DNA of 64,000 nt from Taibaiella helva (GCF_003545695.1 NZ_QUZZ01000002.1:248001-312000); one strand, 5' to 3'. Counted from the first letter of the stretch, positions 24,646 through 33,296 are shown. The notes: generated by a model not told the origin, from the letters alone. Numbers and translations are program-made.

Positions 24646-25398
24646 ATGAAACTTTACCGGTATATGCTTTTGGCATTGGGGCTGTCGTCCTTTGCTGCAC
24701 CTGCTGCTGCGCAGCAGCATCCTCGCCTGCAGATCACACCGCTCGACCATAAACGCTTCTTTGTTTATACAACCTACGGTACACTCGACGACGGCAGCAC
24801 TTTCCCTTCCAACAGCCTGTATGCAGTAACCCCGGCAGGCATAGTAATGATCGATGTTCCCTGGGATACGACGCAGACGCTGCCACTGCTCGACAGCATC
24901 GAAAAGAAACACGGTACAAAGGTGGTGGCCTGCATTTCGACCCATTTTCACAAAGACCGTACCGCCGGTCTGGATATGCTGAAGCGACGCGGTATCCGTA
25001 CCTATGCCACACGGCAAACCGACAGCCTTTGCGTGCTGAAGGGCGAAGAACGCCCTGAGTTCCTCCTGGACAAGGATACGCTTTTCAACTTTGGTGGCGT
25101 GCAGGTGAAGACCTTCTATCCCGGACCGGGACATACTTCCGATAATATCGTGGTCTGGTTTCCGGGGGAAAAAGTACTCTATGGCGGCTGTTTTGTCAAA
25201 AGCATAGAAGCGGAAAACCTGGGCAATCTTGAAGATGCCGACCCTGCCCGCTGGCCGGCCTCCATAAGCCGTGTGGAGCGGGCATTTCCACGACCCCGCT
25301 ACCTGATCCCCGGTCATGGCAGCTTCAGCAGCCAGAAAGCGCTACGGCATACCGCAGTCCTGGCGGAGCAATACGAAAAGCAACGCAAAGGAAAATAA
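24646..25398 (+). CDS. Subclass B1 metallo-beta-lactamase
   Basis: 250 residues, with a signal peptide (MKLYRYMLLALGLSSFAAPA ending AAAQ). The full zinc-ligand set of subclass B1 is present: the HxHxD motif at residues 100, 102 and 104 (STHFHKDRTAG), His163 (PGPGHTSDN), Cys182 (YGGCFVKS) and His224 (IPGHGSFS). The Lys after the Cys (residue 185) and Asn-rich loop (LGNLEDAD), which bind the substrate carboxylate in B1 enzymes, are also there. Such periplasmic enzymes hydrolyse penicillins, cephalosporins and carbapenems. The match of all ligands makes the family call strong; activity and spectrum are not proven. B1 enzymes are a chromosomal trait in many environmental Bacteroidota. There are no mobile-element signs around it. 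Confidence 0.9.
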   Translation: MKLYRYMLLALGLSSFAAPAAAQQHPRLQITPLDHKRFFVYTTYGTLDDGSTFPSNSLYAVTPAGIVMIDVPWDTTQTLPLLDSIEKKHGTKVVACISTHFHKDRTAGLDMLKRRGIRTYATRQTDSLCVLKGEERPEFLLDKDTLFNFGGVQVKTFYPGPGHTSDNIVVWFPGEKVLYGGCFVKSIEAENLGNLEDADPARWPASISRVERAFPRPRYLIPGHGSFSSQKALRHTAVLAEQYEKQRKGK

Positions 25399-25442
25399 AA
25401 CATAACAATCGCTCAAAAAGTACAAAGCCCCCTGTCGGGCAC

Positions 25443-25559
25443 TCTGCAAATCTTAAGGCAAAAAGTAAGGGCTGTTGGTGATAACTCTGTCAGCGGCGGA
25501 AAATGGCAAGATAGTACAGCCCGGCATCGCTAATGAGATCTATAGGATAGATTTGCAGA
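25443..25559. other. Structured non-coding segment (candidate ncRNA or MITE remnant)
   Basis: The 449-base gap between the beta-lactamase and atpG genes holds no credible ORF. In it, TCTGCAAATCT (25443-25453) pairs with AGATTTGCAGA (25549-25559), and GGGCTGT (25469) pairs with ACAGCCC (25516-25522) inside. The remaining 25560-25745 has repeated pieces such as 'ATAGAAGCC' and 'GTAGAAGCCC' but no clear structure. A further hairpin TCCTGAACCCTTA / TAAAGGTTCAGGA lies at 25746-25788. The arrangement suggests either a structured RNA or a decayed miniature element; I cannot tell which. Confidence 0.35.
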
Positions 25560-25794
25560 TGACTTTATAGCTGCCGCGCTATAACGCTCCATAGAAGCCA
25601 AACGTTTGCAGCGCCAGCACGAACAAGCATAAATTGCTTTGTAGAAGCCCAATCAGGGCTGAAAGAAAGATACGGATTTAGCCGCCGTTCAGGCCGTTGC
25701 TTTCATAAATACATGCCTCATTTCTCCCCGAATTTTTCCAACTGATCCTGAACCCTTACAGCGGCTTTTCAGGGGTAAAGGTTCAGGAAAATAA

Positions 25795-25822
25795 AAAATC
25801 CATTCCTGCGGGAATGGATTTT
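25795..25822 (-). terminator. Intrinsic terminator of atpG
   Basis: A perfect AAAATCCATTCC / GGAATGGATTTT stem with a 4-base loop, 26 bases past the minus-strand stop of atpG. Confidence 0.8.
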
Positions 25823-25847
25823 GAAAAAGTATATTCTGTGTAGCCTG

Positions 25848-26729
25848 TTAGCCTTTCAGCGCTGCTGCACCGCTCACGATCTCGGTCAGCTCGGTAGTGA
25901 TAGCCGCCTGGCGGGCACGGTTGTAAGAGATTTTCAGGCTGCGCAGTATCTCCGCGGCATTTTCCGTAGCCTTATCCATAGCAGTCATACGGGCGCCGTG
26001 CTCGGAAGCGTGCGCATCCAGGATGGCCTTGTACACCTGTGTGTTCAGGATCTTGGGCATCAGCTCCTGGATCAGGATCTCCTTTGAAGGTTCAAAAATG
26101 AAGTCCGTTTGCTTTTTGCTTTCTGTAGCTTCCACTTTGGGGATCGGCAGGTAGGGTTCGCTCACAAAGACTTGTGTAGCGGCGTTCTTGAACTGGCTGT
26201 ACACCAGCTCTACGCGGTCGTATTCCTTGCGCAGGAATGCTTCCTGGGCATAAATAGCGGCGCGGCGTACATTCTCAAAGCTCAGGTCGGCAAAGAGGTT
26301 CCAGTAATCATCTACCAGCTTATAGCCGTGGCGCTGAAAATATTCGTAGCCCTTTTTACCGATAGGCAGTATGGTTACATTGCCTTTGGCCTGCTGGGCA
26401 GCATATTTGGTCTCGATGGTCTGGCGGGCAGTCTTGATGATATTGGAGTTGTAAGCACCGCAGGTACCGCGGTCGCTGGTGATCGGGATGATCAGCACGC
26501 GCTCTGTCGCTCTTTCTGCGGCCAGGGGCAGCTCCATATCGCCGCTGAGGCTGCTTACGATATTGGTCAGCATTTCCTGCATCTTCTGGGTGTAGGGACG
26601 CATTTGCAGAATGGCATCCTGCGCGCGGCGCAGCTTGGCGGCGCTCACCATCTTCATCGCCTTGGTTATCTGCTGGGTAGAGGTTACTGACTGTATGCGT
26701 AAACGAACTTCCTTAAGCTGTCCGGACAT
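25848..26729 (-). CDS. atpG: ATP synthase F1 subunit gamma
   Basis: 293 residues. The N-terminal helix (MSGQLKEVRLRIQSVTSTQQ, ITKAMKMVSAAKLRRAQDAI) and C-terminal helix (HGARMTAMDKATENAAEILR, RSLKISYNRARQAAITTELT, EIVSGAAAL) form the coiled-coil shaft of F1; the middle has IPITSDRGTCGAYNSNI. The gamma subunit rotates in the alpha/beta hexamer and couples proton flow to ATP synthesis. In this window the gene is alone: kynureninase lies upstream with 155 bases between, and downstream is the terminator at 25795. There are no atpA, atpH, atpD or atpC genes nearby, so this subunit has become separated from its usual operon partners. Confidence 0.95.
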   Translation of the reverse strand: MSGQLKEVRLRIQSVTSTQQITKAMKMVSAAKLRRAQDAILQMRPYTQKMQEMLTNIVSSLSGDMELPLAAERATERVLIIPITSDRGTCGAYNSNIIKTARQTIETKYAAQQAKGNVTILPIGKKGYEYFQRHGYKLVDDYWNLFADLSFENVRRAAIYAQEAFLRKEYDRVELVYSQFKNAATQVFVSEPYLPIPKVEATESKKQTDFIFEPSKEILIQELMPKILNTQVYKAILDAHASEHGARMTAMDKATENAAEILRSLKISYNRARQAAITTELTEIVSGAAALKG

Positions 26730-26884
26730 ATAATAAAATTATTTTTAATTTCTCTATTTGGCTGCAAAGGTACGACCCAAATGCGTGATGTGCAAATTTT
26801 AACGGGCCTACTTTCAGGAAATTTCCGCGGCATTTTTCCCGCACCTTGAAACCCGCTCCCGGGGCCGATGAACAAGCCGGTTGG

Positions 26885-28150
26885 CTACAGGCTCAGTCCT
26901 TTAAGCACCTCGTAAAAACGGTAGGCATCCTCAAAAGAATTATAGAGCGGCACCGGTGCGATGCGGATCACATTGGGTTCGCGCCAGTCGGCGATCACGC
27001 CCTCGGCGGCCAGCGCTTCGAATACCTTGCGGCCGTCTTTGCCAAACAGCAGGGACAGCTGCGCGCCGCGGCGTCCGGGCTCCGGCGGGGTAATGATCTC
27101 GAAGCTGAGGTGATCGAGCTGCTTCAAAAGGTACTCGAGATAGGCGGTCAGCTTCAGGCTTTTTTCGCGTAATACCTGCATCGTGGTCTTATCGAATATA
27201 TCGAGCGAAGCCTTATGCGCCACCATATTGAATACCGGGGCATTGCTCATTTGCCAGCTGGCCGCGCCTTTTGAAGGAATGAAGCCTTTCTTCATCTGGA
27301 AGCGGGTGCTCTCCTCGTTGCCCCACCAGCCGGCCAGCCGGAAGGTATCGGGGTTATTGCCATGCTGCTCGTGGACGAAGATGCCGCCTACGCCGCCGGG
27401 GCCCGAGTTCAGGTACTTGTAGGAGCACCAGCAGGCAAAATCCACGTTCCAGTCGTGCAGCTGCAGGGGAAGATTACCCATGGCATGCGCGAGGTCAAAG
27501 CCCGCATAGGCGCCTGTAGCGTGTGCCGCTTCCGTAATGGCTTTCAGGTCGTAATACTGCCCGGTATAGTAATTGACCGCACCGATCATGACGCAGGCCA
27601 GCGCGCTACCTGCGTCCGCGATCGTTTGCAGGATATCTTCATCGCGCAGGGTATGCTCACCGGCCCTGGGCGTCAGCTCGATGATCGCGTCGGAGGGATC
27701 GTAGCCGTACATCCGTACCTGGGTCTCGATGGCATACTGGTCGGAAGGAAAGGCGCCGGCTTCCATGATGATCTTGTACCGGCCTTCTTTGGGACGGTAA
27801 AACGATAGCAGCAGCAGGTGCAGGTTGACCGTAAGCGTATTCATGGCAACCACCTCTTCGGGCCGGGCGCCTACAATACGGGCCAGGGATGCAGAAAAGG
27901 GCTTCTGGTAGCTGAACCAGGGATTCTCTGCCTGGAAATGACCCTCAACGCCCCACCTGGCCCAGTCGTTCAGCTCCTTTTCAAAAAGATAACGGGTGCT
28001 TTTGGGCTGGAGGCCCAGGGAATTGCCGCAAAAATAGATGGCATCCTTATCCCCGTGCCGGGGAAAATGAAAACGTTCCCGGAAGGAGAATAAAATATCT
28101 ACATCGTCCAGGGAACGGGCGTATTCGAGAGTAGGTTCGAAGTTTGTCAC
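26885..28150 (-). CDS. kynU: Kynureninase
   Basis: 421 residues, the family length. Visible parts: DAIYFCGNSLGLQPKSTRYL, the dimer segment WARWGVEGHFQAENPWFSYQ, EVVAMNTLTVNLHLLLLSFY, ETQVRMYGYDPSDAIIELTP, CVMIGAVNYYTGQYYDLKAI, YAGFDLAHAMGNLPLQLHDW, and the PLP-binding lysine in FACWCSYKYLNSGPGGVGG. It cleaves kynurenine or 3-hydroxykynurenine to anthranilate or 3-hydroxyanthranilate plus alanine in tryptophan breakdown or NAD synthesis. No other kynurenine-pathway gene is in the window. It is 36 bases downstream of lspA on the same strand, so it may be co-transcribed with it. Confidence 0.95.
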   Translation of the reverse strand: MTNFEPTLEYARSLDDVDILFSFRERFHFPRHGDKDAIYFCGNSLGLQPKSTRYLFEKELNDWARWGVEGHFQAENPWFSYQKPFSASLARIVGARPEEVVAMNTLTVNLHLLLLSFYRPKEGRYKIIMEAGAFPSDQYAIETQVRMYGYDPSDAIIELTPRAGEHTLRDEDILQTIADAGSALACVMIGAVNYYTGQYYDLKAITEAAHATGAYAGFDLAHAMGNLPLQLHDWNVDFACWCSYKYLNSGPGGVGGIFVHEQHGNNPDTFRLAGWWGNEESTRFQMKKGFIPSKGAASWQMSNAPVFNMVAHKASLDIFDKTTMQVLREKSLKLTAYLEYLLKQLDHLSFEIITPPEPGRRGAQLSLLFGKDGRKVFEALAAEGVIADWREPNVIRIAPVPLYNSFEDAYRFYEVLKGLSL

Positions 28151-28186
28151 GGAAGAATGTTGCGGTTGAAGCGTACAGATAAAGAG

Positions 28187-28867
28187 TTATTGATCGGTAT
28201 TTTCTTTGGCCAGGGGTTGTGCCTGCCCGCTAGTGTTGTCGGGAGCAGCTTTCCGGCTCTGCGCCAGGAATTTTTTCTGGAACAGCAGCAGGGTGATCAC
28301 CCCTACGGAAATAGCAGCATCGGCCAGGTTAAAGATCGGCTCGAAAAACTGGAAGGGCCTGCCGCCGAATACGGGCACCCATTTGGGCCATACGGTATCG
28401 ATAATAGGAAAGTAGAACATGTCCACCACCTTACCATGCAGGAAGGAGCCGTAACCCTTGCCGGGAGGCACCAGCCGGGCCAGCTGCATAAAATCGCTCT
28501 CGGTAAAGATGAGGCCGTAAAACATACTGTCGATCAGGTTACCTGCCGCGCCGGCCAGGATAAGGGCGGCACAGATGAGCAGGCCTTTGCTGTAGCGCTT
28601 CCTCACCAGGTTCCTTACCCAGAAAAAACCGAAGCCTACGGCCACCAGGCGAAACAGGGTCAGGATCACTTTACCCGGCGGGGAATCCATAATGGTCATG
28701 CCGAAGGCCATGCCTTCATTCTCTATAAAGCAGAGCTGGAACCAATCTCCGGCCACGTGTACCGCGCCGGCATTACCGATCAGAAAATGGGTCTTGATAT
28801 ATATTTTGATGATCTGGTCGAGCAACAAGATCAGGAATACGATAAGCAGAAGGTGTTTATATTTCAC
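28187..28867 (-). CDS. lspA: Lipoprotein signal peptidase (signal peptidase II)
   Basis: About 226 residues, longer than the usual 160-170. The two catalytic Asp motifs are present: GAAGNLIDSMFYG and FNLADAAISVG, with the conserved NEGMAFGM (Asn-x-Gly) earlier. Four membrane helices are visible. It removes lipoprotein signal peptides below the lipidated Cys; this window contains several candidate substrates. An insert before the second Asp (LVPPGKGYGSFLHGKVVDMF through FGGRPFQFFEPIFN) and a polar tail (KKFLAQSRKAAPDNTSGQAQ) are typical of Bacteroidota forms. GTG at 28867 gives VKYKHLLLIVFLILLLDQII, the natural start; a TTG at 28930 would add 21 unlike residues. Confidence 0.88.
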   Translation of the reverse strand: MKYKHLLLIVFLILLLDQIIKIYIKTHFLIGNAGAVHVAGDWFQLCFIENEGMAFGMTIMDSPPGKVILTLFRLVAVGFGFFWVRNLVRKRYSKGLLICAALILAGAAGNLIDSMFYGLIFTESDFMQLARLVPPGKGYGSFLHGKVVDMFYFPIIDTVWPKWVPVFGGRPFQFFEPIFNLADAAISVGVITLLLFQKKFLAQSRKAAPDNTSGQAQPLAKENTDQ

Positions 28868-28994
28868 GCAGAATAGTTTAGGCCGGAAATTTTGCCTGCA
28901 AAAATAGCTTATACGCGCCGAATTATTCAAATTTTTCGCTGTATGGCACTGATAGCGGTTTCTCCCCGGTAAGAAGTCAGCTTTCAGTTATAAA

Positions 28995-29029
28995 CGAGAA
29001 GTCAAGTTTTAAAAAAACTTGACTTCTCG
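28995..29029 (-). terminator. Intrinsic terminator of the S9 peptidase gene
   Basis: A 16-base perfect stem, CGAGAAGTCAAGTTTT / AAAACTTGACTTCTCG, with a 3-base loop. It lies 24 bases past the minus-strand stop at 29053 and upstream of lspA. Confidence 0.85.
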
Positions 29030-29052
29030 CTACACGATTACACATTACCCCC

Positions 29053-31323
29053 TTAATTCAGGTACTGGCTGAAGAAGCCCATCATGGCCTTGTAGAATTC
29101 TATCGAATTCTCTTCATGGTGATAGCCGTGACCTTCGTTGTACTTCACCATATACGGAACATTGAATCCTTTGGCACGCATGGCTTTCACGATCTGGTCC
29201 GACTCGTTGATGTTCACCCTGGGATCATTGGCGCCCTGCACCACGAACAGCGGCTTGTTGATCTTGTCGAGCTGGTAGAAGGGCGAAACCTCTTTGGCGA
29301 TCTTTGCCTCTTCAGGATTATCCAGGTCGTACCAGATCTCTTTCACCATTTCTTTGTAGGGCTTCCAGTACTCGGGGAAGGAGGCAAAGAAGGTTTCGAT
29401 ATTGGAGACACCTACATAGTCTACGCCGCATTTGTACAGCTCCGGAGTTTTGACCAGGCCCATCAGTGTAGCATAGCCGCCGTGGCTGCCGCCGTAGATG
29501 CCAATATGGTCTTTGTCTACCCAGCCTTGCGCAATTACATATTTAACCCCGTCTTCGACGTCGTCCATCGCTTTGCGGCCGATCTGCTTGAAGCCGGCGC
29601 GGAGGAACTCTTTACCGTAACCGCCGGAGATACGGAAGTTGACCTGCAAGGTGGCATAACCGTGGCTGGCAAACAACTGTGTTTCGGGATTGAAGCCCCA
29701 GCTGTCGCGGACGCCTTGCGGGCCGCCGTGCGGGTTCACGACCAGGGGTACCTTCTTGCCTTCCAGCGCTGCTTTGGGCAAGGTAATATAGCCATGGATC
29801 GTAAGGCCATCGCGGCTTTTGAAGGTGATCGGCTTCATTACGGCCATGTCTTCTTCCTTCAGCTGCGGCATCAGGTCGTACAGCAGGGTAGCTTTGCCGG
29901 TTTTGGTATCATACAGGTAATACTTTCCATAAAGCTTGTCGCTTTGCACCATCACCATGAACTTGTCTTCGTCATCTGTCTTACCGATAATATTGTACTC
30001 ATAGCCTTTGAATTGCTTCTCCAGGTTGTTGTAGATCGTTTTGAAGGTTTTGCTCACCGGAACGATCTCCACTTTCTCCCCTTCGTAACCCAGGTAGTCG
30101 ATCTCCCAGTTCCGCTTGCGGGACAGGCTGATGATCGATGCGTCGAAGTCTTTATTGGAGAATATTTCTTTCAGGATCTTTTTGGCTTTGAAGTCGTACA
30201 GCACAATACGGGTCTTGTCGCCGTCGAGGTTGGTTGTAATGTAAGCGTCGTCAGGATTGGCCGAAGCGTAGTCGAAGGAAATGATATTGAAGCCCTCGTC
30301 CCATTTGCTTTCCTGGGCCAGGTGAAAATCCTTGTCCCCGCTGTTCCTGAAGTACAGCTGCGTCATGGTGCCGTTCTTCATTTTGGAGTAGGCCCTTAAG
30401 TTGCCATCCTTGTCAAAGTCGTAACCGGCGATGGGATTGGCCGGATCATCGTTGCTGAACAGCTTTTCCATAGCGCCGGTAACCACGTTTACCTTATACG
30501 GCTCGTGTACCTGCTTATTGTCCTTATTCATCGAAACGATGATGAAGTTTTTCTGTTCTTTAAGCATTTTGAGAATGCTGGCCTGAACGCCGTCAAATGG
30601 TGTGAGATCCTTGGTATTGCTGCCATCCAGGTTGGTCGCGAACACATGGTAGTTCTCATCGCCGCCTTTGTCCATCACATAGGCCAGCCGCTCGTCGTTG
30701 ATCCATCCGTAGCCCCTTATCAGCTCATCTTTCTCCTCGATGGCGCGGGTCACCTTGCCGGTGGCGGTCTCTTTTACATAGACATGATTTTTACCATTGG
30801 CATCTTTTTCCTGGTAGGAAAGGTATTTGCCGTTGGGAGAAAGCTGGAAGCCGGATGAGGCGGGCTTTTTGAAATAGTCTTCAACGGTATACTTATAGTT
30901 GCCCTTGCCCTGGGCCATCAACTTCTTCAGGTCTGCTTCCGAAGAGGGTAGGGTAGGATCGCCGGGCTTCTTGATCTCTGTTTTGACCAGGTTAAGCGGC
31001 AATTGCTGGCCGGCCTGCTTCAGGGTGCCTTTGATCTCGTTGCCTTCCAGCACGCCTTCATAGGTCATGCCGGCCTGCGATACGCCGAGCGTCAGCTTAG
31101 GGTTTTCAAACTGTGCCTTGTCTACGGGTATGCCCATGGCGCCCTGGTCGGGAATATCGAGGGTGGCCGAGAGGCTGCCGTTCTCTTCCTTAAGGTTGAA
31201 AATGATGCCGATCTTTGCTGGACCTGCATCCAGCGTGCCTTTCCAGGCGCCGCCAATTTGTGCGAAAGCTTGTGCCATACCCAAAAGTACGAGCGCCAGC
31301 GTGAATAATGTGTTTTTCCGCAT
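29053..31323 (-). CDS. S9-family serine peptidase (prolyl oligopeptidase/DPP-like) with extra N-terminal beta domain
   Basis: 756 residues, exported: MRKNTLFTLALVLLGMAQAF, then AQIGGAWKG. Residues about 20-130 (GAWKGTLDAGPAKIGIIFNL, GSLSATLDIPDQGAMGIPVD, YEGVLEGNEIKGTLKQAGQQ) form a small beta-barrel-like domain that is not part of the standard S9 fold. A seven-bladed propeller follows (for example YGWINDERLAYVMDKGGDEN). The C-terminal alpha/beta hydrolase has the nucleophile Ser in GIYGGSHGGYATLMG, Asp in VQGANDPRVN and His in YNEGHGYHHEEN. It would cleave peptides in the periplasm. The ATG at 31323 starts the signal peptide; the frame from 31365 does not. The extra N-terminal domain is seen in some Bacteroidota alpha/beta hydrolases; its role is unknown. 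Confidence 0.88.
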   Translation of the reverse strand: MRKNTLFTLALVLLGMAQAFAQIGGAWKGTLDAGPAKIGIIFNLKEENGSLSATLDIPDQGAMGIPVDKAQFENPKLTLGVSQAGMTYEGVLEGNEIKGTLKQAGQQLPLNLVKTEIKKPGDPTLPSSEADLKKLMAQGKGNYKYTVEDYFKKPASSGFQLSPNGKYLSYQEKDANGKNHVYVKETATGKVTRAIEEKDELIRGYGWINDERLAYVMDKGGDENYHVFATNLDGSNTKDLTPFDGVQASILKMLKEQKNFIIVSMNKDNKQVHEPYKVNVVTGAMEKLFSNDDPANPIAGYDFDKDGNLRAYSKMKNGTMTQLYFRNSGDKDFHLAQESKWDEGFNIISFDYASANPDDAYITTNLDGDKTRIVLYDFKAKKILKEIFSNKDFDASIISLSRKRNWEIDYLGYEGEKVEIVPVSKTFKTIYNNLEKQFKGYEYNIIGKTDDEDKFMVMVQSDKLYGKYYLYDTKTGKATLLYDLMPQLKEEDMAVMKPITFKSRDGLTIHGYITLPKAALEGKKVPLVVNPHGGPQGVRDSWGFNPETQLFASHGYATLQVNFRISGGYGKEFLRAGFKQIGRKAMDDVEDGVKYVIAQGWVDKDHIGIYGGSHGGYATLMGLVKTPELYKCGVDYVGVSNIETFFASFPEYWKPYKEMVKEIWYDLDNPEEAKIAKEVSPFYQLDKINKPLFVVQGANDPRVNINESDQIVKAMRAKGFNVPYMVKYNEGHGYHHEENSIEFYKAMMGFFSQYLN

Positions 31324-31761
31324 TGTTGTTTGTTTTTTGCGTGATTGTTGCTGTTTCCGGTACAAAAGTAATAGGAGCGCTTGCCGTAACGGCCGGAATT
31401 AGACCAACGGGGGTAAATCTTCGACGAAACGATATGCTTTTGCTTTGTTGCGAATCAAGAAATCTTTTCCCGGATAGCTATGTCGCTTGCACAGTAGGAT
31501 GAGGAATGAAGATTTCAGCACAAGCACGAAACGGCAATGGGTTCCTATGCCTGCACTATCGCAGCGGGGAAAAAGAAGCTTACGCGGCATGTGCAGTGAC
31601 GGATCCCGATCCCGCATTGTATTTTCCTGTTGCATTACAAATGCACAGAAACCTTATGCTGTGCGGCTGCCGGTTAAAACGCGATAGCGGTCTGAACGAC
31701 GAAGGTTGCGGGTATAGAACGACAAGTCCACTAAGTCATTTCAGGATCGCGATAAAAAAAA
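31324..31761. other. Intergenic region without a recognised gene
   Basis: Only short overlapping frames of 60-90 codons exist on both strands, and none shows a leader, domain or codon bias like its neighbours. The right end leads into the SAM-riboswitch promoter. A stretch around 31500-31720 has the look of a decayed repeat, but I could not align it to anything in this window. Confidence 0.5.
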
Positions 31762-31794
31762 TTTGGTGAATTGAAAAAGTCACTGTTATCTTTG
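31762..31794 (+). promoter_or_regulatory. Bacteroidota-type promoter of the methionine operon
   Basis: TTTG at 31762-31765, a 21-base gap, and TATCTTTG at 31787-31794, an exact TAnnTTTG. Transcription would start about five bases later, 25 bases before the SAM riboswitch P1 stem. The same spacing occurs at 33368-33400. Confidence 0.75.
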
Positions 31795-31823
31795 CACCCG
31801 AAGTTCTTTTTTCAATTATTGCT

Positions 31824-31924
31824 ACTTATCCAGAAAGGTGGAGGGAAATGGCCCGATGATACCTTAGCAACCTATACCAGATATAAGGTGCTAATTCCAA
31901 CTTGCACAAGCAAGGCAGATAAGT
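31824..31924 (+). promoter_or_regulatory. SAM-I (S-box) riboswitch
   Basis: The conserved S-box core is readable: ACTTATC (31824-31830) pairs with GATAAGT (31918-31924) as P1; between them are AGAAAGGTGGAGGGAAATGG, CCCGATGATACCTTAGCAAC and GGTGCTAATTCCA, with the pseudoknot and kink-turn elements in canonical order. It senses S-adenosylmethionine. It lies 160 bases upstream of the trans-sulfuration gene and just before an intrinsic terminator, so high SAM should stop transcription. Confidence 0.95.
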
Positions 31925-31965
31925 CAGGTCACAGCTTTAGAAAGATATCCGCAATCTCTTTATAC

Positions 31966-31997
31966 AGCTCATCTGATTTATCAGGTGAGCTTTTTTT
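31966..31997 (+). terminator. Riboswitch-controlled terminator
   Basis: AGCTCATCTGA / TCAGGTGAGCT with a TTTA loop and a following run of seven T, 41 bases after P1 of the SAM-I riboswitch. It is the likely expression platform. Confidence 0.9.
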
Positions 31998-32083
31998 ATG
32001 CCCGCCTGGTAATGATGCTTTCCGGATGGTACGCAAAAACTGTTTAATCATTTTTTTGTCCACCTGTTTAATCAACGAAAGCG

Positions 32084-33277
32084 ATGAGCACAACCACGCA
32101 AATCCTGAGCAGCATTCCCATCGATGCGCAAACCGGCGCGATCAGCGTCCCCATTTACCAAACGGCCACCTTTGTACAGGAGGCTCCCGGTGTCAACAAA
32201 GGCTATGATTATTCCCGTAGCGGCAATCCCACCCGTGCTGCGCTGGAACAAGTGCTGGCAACGCTGGAAGGCGGGGTCACCGGCCTGGCTTTCGCCAGCG
32301 GCCTTGCTGCTATCGATACCGTATTGAAACTGCTGAACAGCGGCGACGAAATACTGGCTGTCGACGATATTTACGGCGGCGCTTACCGCCTGTTCACTCA
32401 TGTCTATGAAAAGTTCGGTATTACCATCCGTTATGTCGATACCAGCGACATTGAGCTCGTGCGTCGCTCGATCACATCGGCCACCCGCCTGGTATGGCTG
32501 GAATCGCCTACCAATCCTACTTTGAAGGTATCCGACATCCGGGCTATCGCAGAGCTGGCCAGGGCGCACAATGCCTGGCTCTGCGTCGACAATACTTTTA
32601 CTTCTCCTGTGCTGCAAAAGCCCCTGGAGCTGGGCGCCGACATCGTGGTGCACAGCGCGACCAAATACCTGGGCGGACACAGCGACCTGATCGCAGGCGC
32701 GGTGATCGCTAAAGATCCCGAGCTGGGCGCCCGGCTGAAGTTCCTGCAAAATGCCGGAGGCAATGTGCTGGGTCCTTTTGACAGCTGGCTGGTACTCCGC
32801 GGACTGGAAACCCTGCCGCTCAGGGTACGCCAGCAATCACAATCTGCGCTGGCGATTGCAGCATACCTTAACAGTCATGAAGCCGTAGCGGAAGTCTATT
32901 ACCCGGGTCTGGCTTCGCATCCCAACCATGAGTTGGCCGCGCGCCAGCAGAAAGGCTTCGGCGGCGTGATCAGCTTTCGCCTGAAGCAGGACGACCAGGG
33001 ATTGGCTACCGCTTTCCTGAAAACGCTGCAGCTGTTTCACCTGGCCGAGAGCCTCGGCGGCGTGAAGAGCCTTTGCTGCCTGCCCTGCGAAATGACCCAT
33101 AAATCGGTACCTCGTGAAAAGCGGCTGCAGACGGGCGTTACAGACGGCTTCATCCGCTTGTCTGTAGGCATAGAAGAGACGGAGGACTTGATCGCGGACC
33201 TGGACCAGGCTTTTGAAAAGCTTGCGGATGCAGCCTTTACGACTGGTATCCCTGAACATTTGCTGGCCACCGCATGA
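32084..33277 (+). CDS. metB: Trans-sulfuration PLP enzyme (cystathionine gamma-synthase/lyase family)
   Basis: 397 residues. Family marks: GAISVPIYQTATFVQEAPG, YDYSRSGNPTRAALEQVLAT, GLAFASGLAAIDTVLKLL, DDIYGGAYRLF, WLESPTNPTLKVSDI, the PLP lysine in VVHSATKYLGGHSDLIAGAV, and LAESLGGVKSLCCLPCEMTH. It is a cytoplasmic enzyme of the Cys/Met metabolism group. The SAM riboswitch in front and homoserine dehydrogenase genes behind favour the synthetic direction (homoserine ester plus cysteine or sulfide), hence metB as the working name. The family cannot be split from sequence alone: gamma-lyase or O-acylhomoserine sulfhydrylase activity is possible. No metX/metA is in the window. Confidence 0.85.
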   Translation: MSTTTQILSSIPIDAQTGAISVPIYQTATFVQEAPGVNKGYDYSRSGNPTRAALEQVLATLEGGVTGLAFASGLAAIDTVLKLLNSGDEILAVDDIYGGAYRLFTHVYEKFGITIRYVDTSDIELVRRSITSATRLVWLESPTNPTLKVSDIRAIAELARAHNAWLCVDNTFTSPVLQKPLELGADIVVHSATKYLGGHSDLIAGAVIAKDPELGARLKFLQNAGGNVLGPFDSWLVLRGLETLPLRVRQQSQSALAIAAYLNSHEAVAEVYYPGLASHPNHELAARQQKGFGGVISFRLKQDDQGLATAFLKTLQLFHLAESLGGVKSLCCLPCEMTHKSVPREKRLQTGVTDGFIRLSVGIEETEDLIADLDQAFEKLADAAFTTGIPEHLLATA

Positions 33278-33296
33278 TACGAAACACATAAACATT

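Noticed and set aside
26684-26875. Possible small gene between atpG and kynU on the minus strand
   Set aside because: The 63-codon frame overlaps the start of atpG and has no homology or start signal.
28130-28145. GGTTCGAAGTTTG resembling a tRNA T-arm
   Set aside because: It lies within the 5' part of kynU coding sequence, and no acceptor or anticodon stems can be drawn around it.
31506-31769. Plus-strand frame of 87 codons upstream of the SAM riboswitch
   Set aside because: It runs into the -33 promoter element, shows no domain and no coding-like residue pattern.
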